From: an uncultured Alistipes sp.
Lineage (GTDB): Bacteria; Bacteroidota; Bacteroidia; Bacteroidales; Rikenellaceae
NCBI GenBank assembly: GCA_900768045.1
Contig: CAAGBL010000083.1
Location: 1 to 15,552 of the forward strand
Length of the DNA: 15,552 nucleotides
Direction of reading: 5' to 3'
A model generated the notes under the pieces. It was not told the DNA's origin and made no database searches. It saw only the letters and a program-made list of their open reading frames with translations. Every line of letters begins with the position of its first letter. The first letter of the stretch is position 1. Both the position numbers and the translations under genes were made by a program. Positions 7,301-12,685 of the stretch are shown one piece after another.

Positions 7301-9523
7301 ATGAAAAAACTTTATTCAATGATGGCGGCACTCTTGGTGCTTGCACTATCGTTTGTGGCTTGTGAGAATCCTACTCCTGAGCCAGAGCCAGAGCCAGAGC
7401 CAGAGGTAAAGGGTGCATTCGATGTTAAGATTGGTGAGGTTACATCGTCTACAGTCGCTTACACTGTAACTCCTGCAGATCTTGAGGCTGAGTATCTTTG
7501 CGTGTTGTACGATGCGGAAACTATCGAGGAGTTTACTCGTGATCAGTTCATCGTTGAGAACCTTATGATGGAGCTCGAGAGCGAGGCTCGTAGCAAGGGT
7601 AAGACATTGGCTGAGTTTATGCCAGAGGTTGTTGATAAGGGTGCTATCACTGATGGTCTCTTCTCACGTCTTGCACCTGAGTCGAAGTACTACATCGTAG
7701 TATTCGGTGTTGATCCTGCAGACAACTACAAGGCAAATACAGCAGTATCTAAGACAGAGGTTACTACTTTGCCTGGTCAAACTCTTGGCGTAACTTTCGA
7801 CGTCCAGACTGAGGTTGATGGCAACTCTGCGAAGTACACCATTACTCCATCTAACGACGATGATGTTTGGTACTTCTACACTGTCCCAGTACGTACCTTC
7901 GATGCATACACTGACCCAGAGGGTAGCTACCGCATGACAGAGCAAGAATTCTTGCTCTACTGCCTCCAGATGGATATCGACACATACCGCAAGGCTGGTT
8001 ACACTGATAACCAGATTATGAACACAATTTTCCATAAGGGTACTTTGACTCTTCAGGCTGAGGGCTTGGCAGCTAATACTGATTATGTTGCCATGGTTGC
8101 TGGTTTCATCGTAACTCCTCAGGGCGAGGTAACTATCGCAACAGAGCTTACCAAAACTACTTACACCACAGGCGAGGCTAAGCAGAAGAACCTCACATTC
8201 GAGATCTCTGTAACTGATATTGAGGCTATGCGTGCAGCTATTAAGGTTACACCATCTAACAACAAAGATACATATTGCTGGATGTGTGGTGAGTGGGACG
8301 GCGAGAAGACTGCTGAGGAGGTTATGAACGAGATCGTTGGCTTCTATGGTGGCTGGATGAACAATGGCGCTATGCTTTATACAGGTGTTCAGGACTTCAC
8401 TGGTGGCCCAGGCTCACTCTACAAGTATAAGCTTGATAAGGCTGATACTGACTACTATGTTATAGCATTTGGCTACGCAGGTGGTATCACAACAGAGCCT
8501 ATGATGAAAACATTCAAGACTCTTCCTGCACCTGCACCTGAGGATACAACATTCGAGATGACAGCATCGAATATATCTCCTTATGGCTTTACTGTTGGCA
8601 TTAAACCTTCTGAGAGCTCTACATACTTCGTATTCAATGTAGTTTCTAATGATGTATATGCAGAAATAGACATGGATATGCTTGTTGAGGAGCTAAATGC
8701 TCAGTTTGACGAGCAGCTTGCAGCACAGCAGGCAACAGATCCTTATGTGACTGCTGCAACAGTTCTTAGCATGTACTACTATCGTGGCCCACAAACAGTT
8801 GGCGCTTCGGGTATATCTCCAGAGACCACTTGCTCGGGCTTCGTCATGGCGCTCTCACAGGAGACAGGTCACGTAGTTAAGGTTCACACTTTCGAGAACA
8901 TTGCAACTACTGGCAAGCTCGGTACTGTTACTCCAACCGTTGAGCTTGTTGGTAACTACTCAGGTGATGATGAGAATGGTGCTATTTTTGGTCAGCCAGC
9001 TGCAACTAAGGATAAGGCGATTACTGTTGTTAAGTACTCTAACTTCGACGGTGCTACTAAGCTATATTCTACTATGACAGATGACGATGCTTCAAACGCT
9101 GCTAACCATCCAGATAGCCAGCTTTGGGGTACTTTGTCAAGTTATTGGTCTTCAGTTGACATGAAGTCGCCATACAACTTCTATGTTGTAGAGTGGGATG
9201 CTGACCAGACAGCATTCGCCTATGCAGAAGATGCTGATGGTAATCCAGGCGGTCTTGGTCGTTGCTGGACAAAGGCTACTGTGGAGAATAAGCGTGACAT
9301 CGAGGAGCTCAAGAAGCTTGTTGCTGAGCTTAATGAGGCATCAAAGAATTCGTTTGTACTTCCTAAGTCACTCGTATTTGGCGAGGGTATTAAGCTTGAG
9401 GTTATGCCTGTTGAGGAGACAGCACCAGTAGCAGCACCTAAGGCTGAGGTTAAGGTTGCAGCTCCTGAGCTTAAGGGTAATGTAGTTATGACTAACTCAT
9501 ACATTCGTCCTTTCCGCTTCTAA
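7301..9523 (+). CDS. Large lipoprotein with four Fn3-like repeats (paralogue A)
   Basis: This 740-residue predicted surface lipoprotein has no function I can recognise. The lipobox is FVAC with Cys21, followed by a Pro-Glu stalk (residues 24-35). Four tandem units follow at about 39-163, 164-297, 298-415 and 416-543. Each begins with an F-[DE]-[VIM] strand, then [IV]-[TK]-P-[SA] and an aromatic strand, and ends with a tyrosine-corner-like motif (LAPESKYYIVVFG, LAANTDYVAMVAG, LDKADTDYYVIAFG, ISPETTCSGFVMA). This suggests Fn3-like sandwiches with long, partly helical insertions. A distinct C-terminal domain (544 to about 705) begins VELVGNYSGD and ends KSLVFGE. A Pro/Ala/Glu/Val-rich tail (706-740) absent from the two paralogues follows. 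A strong promoter and highly adapted-looking codons (GGT, GCT, ACT, GTT) suggest abundant expression. An adhesin or binding role is inference only. Confidence 0.88.
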   Translation: MKKLYSMMAALLVLALSFVACENPTPEPEPEPEPEVKGAFDVKIGEVTSSTVAYTVTPADLEAEYLCVLYDAETIEEFTRDQFIVENLMMELESEARSKGKTLAEFMPEVVDKGAITDGLFSRLAPESKYYIVVFGVDPADNYKANTAVSKTEVTTLPGQTLGVTFDVQTEVDGNSAKYTITPSNDDDVWYFYTVPVRTFDAYTDPEGSYRMTEQEFLLYCLQMDIDTYRKAGYTDNQIMNTIFHKGTLTLQAEGLAANTDYVAMVAGFIVTPQGEVTIATELTKTTYTTGEAKQKNLTFEISVTDIEAMRAAIKVTPSNNKDTYCWMCGEWDGEKTAEEVMNEIVGFYGGWMNNGAMLYTGVQDFTGGPGSLYKYKLDKADTDYYVIAFGYAGGITTEPMMKTFKTLPAPAPEDTTFEMTASNISPYGFTVGIKPSESSTYFVFNVVSNDVYAEIDMDMLVEELNAQFDEQLAAQQATDPYVTAATVLSMYYYRGPQTVGASGISPETTCSGFVMALSQETGHVVKVHTFENIATTGKLGTVTPTVELVGNYSGDDENGAIFGQPAATKDKAITVVKYSNFDGATKLYSTMTDDDASNAANHPDSQLWGTLSSYWSSVDMKSPYNFYVVEWDADQTAFAYAEDADGNPGGLGRCWTKATVENKRDIEELKKLVAELNEASKNSFVLPKSLVFGEGIKLEVMPVEETAPVAAPKAEVKVAAPELKGNVVMTNSYIRPFRF
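7379..7405 (+). repeat. Hexanucleotide tandem repeat encoding a Pro-Glu stalk
   Basis: Four copies of GAGCCA plus a final GAG encode (EP)4E just after the lipidated cysteine of the 7301 product. Each 6-base unit keeps the frame, so slippage would change the stalk length rather than switch the gene off. Confidence 0.85.
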
Positions 9524-9531
9524 TAGAAGCT

Positions 9532-9560
9532 GCCTAACAAGGATCTCTCTTGTTAGGCAA
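9532..9560 (+). other. Hairpin 1 downstream of the 7301 gene
   Basis: TGCCTAACAAG (9532-9542) pairs perfectly with CTTGTTAGGCA (9550-9560) around a 7-nt loop. It starts 8 bases after the stop codon. ACCTTATAGG rather than a T-run follows, so it may protect the 3' end or be a weak terminator. Confidence 0.65.
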
Positions 9561-9568
9561 CCTTATAG

Positions 9569-9606
9569 GTAACAGTTGTTTCTAATCCTTGAGAACAACA
9601 TATACC
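9569..9606 (+). other. Hairpin 2 downstream of the 7301 gene
   Basis: GTTGTTTCT (9576-9584) pairs with AGAACAAC (9593-9600) with one bulged T. An outer GGTA/TACC pair (9569-9572 with 9603-9606) extends it. It sits between hairpin 1 and the terminator. Confidence 0.45.
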
Positions 9607-9614
9607 AACATAAT

Positions 9615-9660
9615 TACCCCTCGGAAGGTGTTAGAGCACTCTTCTGAGGGGTATTTTTTT
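9615..9660 (+). terminator. Intrinsic terminator of the 7301 unit
   Basis: ACCCCTCGGAAG (9616-9627) pairs with CTTCTGAGGGGT (9641-9652), including one G-U pair and an extra outer T-A, with a 13-nt loop. Seven T's follow (9654-9660). This is the strongest terminator signal in the accessory block. Confidence 0.93.
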
Positions 9661-9712
9661 ATGCTTTAGCATAACTCCGCAAATATTTGCTCATAATTCA
9701 CGGAACGATGTA

Positions 9713-9743
9713 TTGTATCGAAAGGATATTTTTTGTATATTTG
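9713..9743 (+). promoter_or_regulatory. Promoter for the 9761-10358 operon
   Basis: TTG (9713-9715), a 20-base spacer and TATATTTG (9736-9743) fit the Bacteroidota promoter pattern. The predicted start is near 9750, about 11 bases before the ATG at 9761, so the leader is very short. A possible upstream TTG start codon at 9713 would be part of the promoter and not transcribed. Confidence 0.7.
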
Positions 9744-9760
9744 TCAAAATTATTATCACT

Positions 9761-10330
9761 ATGAAGCATATTTTATACTTTGTTACAATCGTTGCCGCAG
9801 CGATGTTTGTAGCATGTGGCGAGAATGTTGTTACGCCCGATACTCCCGAGGAGCCTATTGAGAAACCTACTCCCGATCCAGAGCCCGATCCAGAGCCCGA
9901 TCCACTTCCTGAGCCTAAGCAATATCCTGAGGGTACGTACCACTTTAGCGATGGTGTGTCGGCAACGGTCTATACACTCGAGACTAACGGCCTGCGCAAC
10001 GACTATATGTCGTTCTTGGATAATGCTACGGGACATACGCTATTTATCGACCTATACTCCGACCTAAGCAACGAGAATGTGGCCATGGGCGAGTATATGT
10101 TGGGCGATGGCTCAGCAATGACTTGCGCTCAGGAATATACCTACTTGAAGTACTCGTGGAGCGATGAGTTGTATCGCTTTGAGGAGGGTAGCGCCTTTGT
10201 TGTCGTGGATGTTGAGCACGAGTCGGGCTATCCATGGTATCAGATTACTGGCTACTTCCTACTTTCTAATGGCGAGAGTGTATCACTCGACTTTGAGGGC
10301 CAGGTAATTGAGAAAAGTGTTGAGAACTAA
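9761..10330 (+). CDS. Small lipoprotein with one beta-rich domain
   Basis: This 189-residue predicted lipoprotein has no assignable function. I use the ATG at 9761 rather than the in-frame TTG at 9713, because 9761 begins a proper signal peptide (MKHILYF...) and the upstream codons overlap the promoter. The lipobox is FVAC with Cys19, followed by GEN. A stalk of Pro-Asp/Pro-Glu repeats spans about residues 36-52. The rest (about 55-189) is a beta-rich domain with YMSFLD, HTLFIDLYSD, a MGEYMLGD turn, a SAFVVVDVE strand, and GYFLLSNGESVSLDFEG at the end. It resembles the two units of the 5703 protein. The gene ends 27 bases before 10358, indicating a shared transcript. Confidence 0.82.
   Translation: MKHILYFVTIVAAAMFVACGENVVTPDTPEEPIEKPTPDPEPDPEPDPLPEPKQYPEGTYHFSDGVSATVYTLETNGLRNDYMSFLDNATGHTLFIDLYSDLSNENVAMGEYMLGDGSAMTCAQEYTYLKYSWSDELYRFEEGSAFVVVDVEHESGYPWYQITGYFLLSNGESVSLDFEGQVIEKSVEN
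9872..9904 (+). repeat. 12-base tandem repeat encoding a Pro-Asp/Pro-Glu stalk
   Basis: CCCGATCCAGAG occurs twice (9872-9883, 9884-9895), followed by a partial copy CCCGATCCA (9896-9904). It encodes PDPEPDPEPDP behind the lipobox of the 9761 product and can change length without a frameshift. Confidence 0.82.
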
Positions 10331-10357
10331 ACAAAACTAATTAATACAACTAAAACT

Positions 10358-12541
10358 ATGAGAAAACTCTATTCGATGATGGCTGCACTTTTGGTGCTTG
10401 CGCTATCATTTGCGGCTTGCGAGAAACCTGCTCCTGAGCCAGAACCACAGCCAGAACCACAGCCAGAGGCTCTAACATTTGATGTTGAGGTGGCTGGTGT
10501 TGCTAAGACAGAAGCAACGTTTAACATTACTCCTTCAGACCTTGAGGCTGAGTACTTGGTAGTTGTTGCCGAGGCACAGGTTGTTGAGGCAAGCGAGAGT
10601 GATGCTGCTCTTGTTTTGAAGCTTATGACCGATATGAAGAGCTATGCTGAGTCTATTGGCTCGACATATACTGAGTATATCGCCGATAAGGTAAAGGTTG
10701 GTAAGCTTGAGGGTCACAAGGTCTCTAATCTCAAAACAGGCACTGCTCACTATGTCTTGGTGTTTGGTGTTGACTCAAATAGCGAGTGCGTTTCAACATC
10801 TGAGCTTGCTATGCGTAAGTTCACTACCGAGGCAACAGCCCAGAGCAATTGTACATTCGAGCTTAAGGCTACCGTTAACCTCACAACTGTAGCTATGTCT
10901 GTTAAGCCATCAGACAACGCTCAGCTTTGGCACCTTATCAACGTCCCTGTTGAGGAGTACCAGGCATACACAAGTGCTGACGGTGAGTATGGCTGGACTA
11001 AGGAGAAGTACTTCCAGAACTACCTTGACAACGAGGTCGCAGAGCTCAAGGATAAAGGCTTGTCAGCAGAGGATATTGGCGTTAAGCTCTTCCACGAGGG
11101 TGCTCATACACTTAGCATCTCTGGCCTTCAGCCTAAGACTAAGTATGTAGCATTTGCTGCTGCTGTAGATTACAGCGATGGCGTTGCTTATGTGTCATCT
11201 GCTCTTAAGGAGATTCGCTACAACTCTGGCGAGGCTGCCCAGAGCAACCTTACTTTCGATATCGAGGTATTCAACGTTGAGCACTACTCTGCTGAGGTGC
11301 GCATCACCCCTTCAGACCTTGATGCTAACTACTACTACTGCGTCGGCTATATCAACAACCAGAAGAAGAGCATGAAGCCTGTTGAGCTTGCTGAGGCATC
11401 AGTAACCGAGTATATCTACTACTGGGATGATAACAACGAGCGCCAGCGCCGCGATGCCGTGAAGGGTGTTGTTGACCTTACTGGCGAGAACAAGCTTGAG
11501 CTTAACCTTGCCGAGACTGAGTACTACATCGTAGCATTCAGCTTCGAGCCTAATCCAACTTATGGCCAGGTTAACGAGGAGACTGGCGAGTATGACATCA
11601 ACCCAGGTGCAATCACCTCAGCACCTGTTTACGTGTCGTTCATGACTAAGGAGCAGGGTAATCCTATGAATGCTGAGTTCGAGTTCATCGCATCGGATAT
11701 TACCTCTTACGGCTTCACTTTGGAGATTAAGCCATCAGATCCAACAATCTACTATATGCCAGGTGTCGCTGTAGCTAACGGCTTTAACCCACAGGCAGCT
11801 ATGGGTCAGTTCAACTCACTTCTTGCACAGCACGTACAGATGGTAATGACTGGTCAGAGCCCAAGCCTTACATTCTGGGAGGCAATGGAGGAGAAACTCG
11901 ATGCCTTCTACCGCAATGGCACAGGTCAGTTCGGTGTACGTAACCTCGAGCCTGAGACCGAGTATCTTGCATACGTTTTGGTTATCGACGCTAAGCAGCG
12001 TGAGTTCGTACGTTGCGTATATAGCGACGTTATCGCAAAGACTGAGGCTGTAGGCGAGGTTAACCCAAGTGCTAAGGTTCTTGGTACATACAACGGCGAT
12101 ACCGAGGCGGGTGCCGTGTTTGGCGACGCTGAGCTCACCGCAGGCCGTGCTATTTTGGCTGTTGAGATCGAAAATTTTAATGGTGCATCAGCTGTTTTTA
12201 GCGCACTGTCGGCTGATGCATACGAAGATATAGCTTCACTCACGGACCACTATATTATCTCAGAGTTCCGTGGTTATTGGAATCAGTTGCGCAGCCTCGA
12301 TGTGCCATACGAGTTTTTGGTAGCAGACTGGGACGTTGCTCAGACAATCTTGGTCTATGCTGAGGATGCTAAGGGCAATGAGGGCCAGGTAGCACGCATT
12401 GGTGTTACACCTACAGGTGCTGGCGACAATATCGAGGAACTTAAGAGCTATGTTGAGGCTGTTAACAACGCTGTGTCTCAACCTGCTAAGTCAATGGTGT
12501 TTGGCGATAAGTCGTTTGAGCCTCAGTTGAAGTGCATCTAA
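10358..12541 (+). CDS. Large lipoprotein with four Fn3-like repeats (paralogue B)
   Basis: This 727-residue lipoprotein is a paralogue of the 7301 and 12686 products. Its signal peptide is almost identical to that of 7301 (lipobox FAAC, Cys21), and a Pro-Glu/Pro-Gln stalk follows (24-37). Four repeats lie at about 39-163, 164-296, 297-437 and 438-568. They carry closing motifs LKTGTAHYVLVFG, LQPKTKYVAFAAA, LAETEYYIVAFSF and LEPETEYLAYVLV, typical of an Fn3 tyrosine corner. Repeat 3 lacks the WDG...GGWM motif found in the other two paralogues and has a charged insertion instead. The C-terminal domain (569-727) is shared but diverged, and it ends soon after the common S-[LM]-VFG motif. It is probably the second gene of a two- or three-gene operon. 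The function is unknown; ligand binding or adhesion is a guess from the fold. Confidence 0.87.
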   Translation: MRKLYSMMAALLVLALSFAACEKPAPEPEPQPEPQPEALTFDVEVAGVAKTEATFNITPSDLEAEYLVVVAEAQVVEASESDAALVLKLMTDMKSYAESIGSTYTEYIADKVKVGKLEGHKVSNLKTGTAHYVLVFGVDSNSECVSTSELAMRKFTTEATAQSNCTFELKATVNLTTVAMSVKPSDNAQLWHLINVPVEEYQAYTSADGEYGWTKEKYFQNYLDNEVAELKDKGLSAEDIGVKLFHEGAHTLSISGLQPKTKYVAFAAAVDYSDGVAYVSSALKEIRYNSGEAAQSNLTFDIEVFNVEHYSAEVRITPSDLDANYYYCVGYINNQKKSMKPVELAEASVTEYIYYWDDNNERQRRDAVKGVVDLTGENKLELNLAETEYYIVAFSFEPNPTYGQVNEETGEYDINPGAITSAPVYVSFMTKEQGNPMNAEFEFIASDITSYGFTLEIKPSDPTIYYMPGVAVANGFNPQAAMGQFNSLLAQHVQMVMTGQSPSLTFWEAMEEKLDAFYRNGTGQFGVRNLEPETEYLAYVLVIDAKQREFVRCVYSDVIAKTEAVGEVNPSAKVLGTYNGDTEAGAVFGDAELTAGRAILAVEIENFNGASAVFSALSADAYEDIASLTDHYIISEFRGYWNQLRSLDVPYEFLVADWDVAQTILVYAEDAKGNEGQVARIGVTPTGAGDNIEELKSYVEAVNNAVSQPAKSMVFGDKSFEPQLKCI
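10439..10468 (+). repeat. 12-base tandem repeat encoding a Pro-Glu/Pro-Gln stalk
   Basis: CCAGAACCACAG occurs twice (10439-10450, 10451-10462), followed by CCAGAG (10463-10468). It encodes PEPQPEPQPE after the lipidated cysteine of the 10358 product and can vary in length in frame. Confidence 0.82.
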
Positions 12542-12576
12542 GGCGAAGTTGTAGATGCGCCACGTGCTGAGGGCTG

Positions 12577-12623
12577 CATAACATGAGACATAGTCTTATG
12601 TCGTTTCTGTGAACGATGTTATG
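12577..12623 (+). ncRNA. Predicted branched RNA fold between the 10358 and 12686 genes
   Basis: An outer stem CATAACAT (12577-12584) with ATGTTATG (12616-12623) encloses two smaller hairpins: GACATA-GTCT-TATGTC (12587-12602) and GTT-TCTGTG-AAC (12603-12614). Together they form a plausible three-way junction. It lies in the intercistronic region just before a terminator. It may be a regulatory or stabilising mRNA element; I recognise no known riboswitch class. Confidence 0.4.
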
Positions 12624-12640
12624 AGCCAATTATAACGAGG

Positions 12641-12671
12641 GGAGCTACGCTTAGTGTGTGGCTCCTTTTTT
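12641..12671 (+). terminator. Intrinsic terminator or attenuator just before the 12686 gene
   Basis: GGAGCTAC (12641-12648) pairs with GTGGCTCC (12658-12665), with one G-U, a 9-nt loop and six T's (12666-12671). The next start codon is only 14 bases further on, with no promoter in between, so it may act as a partial terminator controlling the downstream gene. Confidence 0.75.
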
Positions 12672-12685
12672 CAAATTTATAAGTC

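Noticed and set aside
7664..8035. Minus-strand open frame of 123 codons inside the 7301 gene
   Set aside because: Antisense to the first and second repeats of paralogue A with no promoter or recognisable domain; a shadow frame.
9661..9672. ATGC-TTTA-GCAT mini hairpin after the terminator
   Set aside because: Only 4 bp of stem in A/T-rich sequence, directly after a stronger terminator; not distinguishable from chance.
9713..9760. In-frame TTG start that would extend the 9761 lipoprotein by 16 residues
   Set aside because: It overlaps the -33 element of the predicted promoter and would bury the signal peptide; ATG 9761 gives a standard lipoprotein N terminus.
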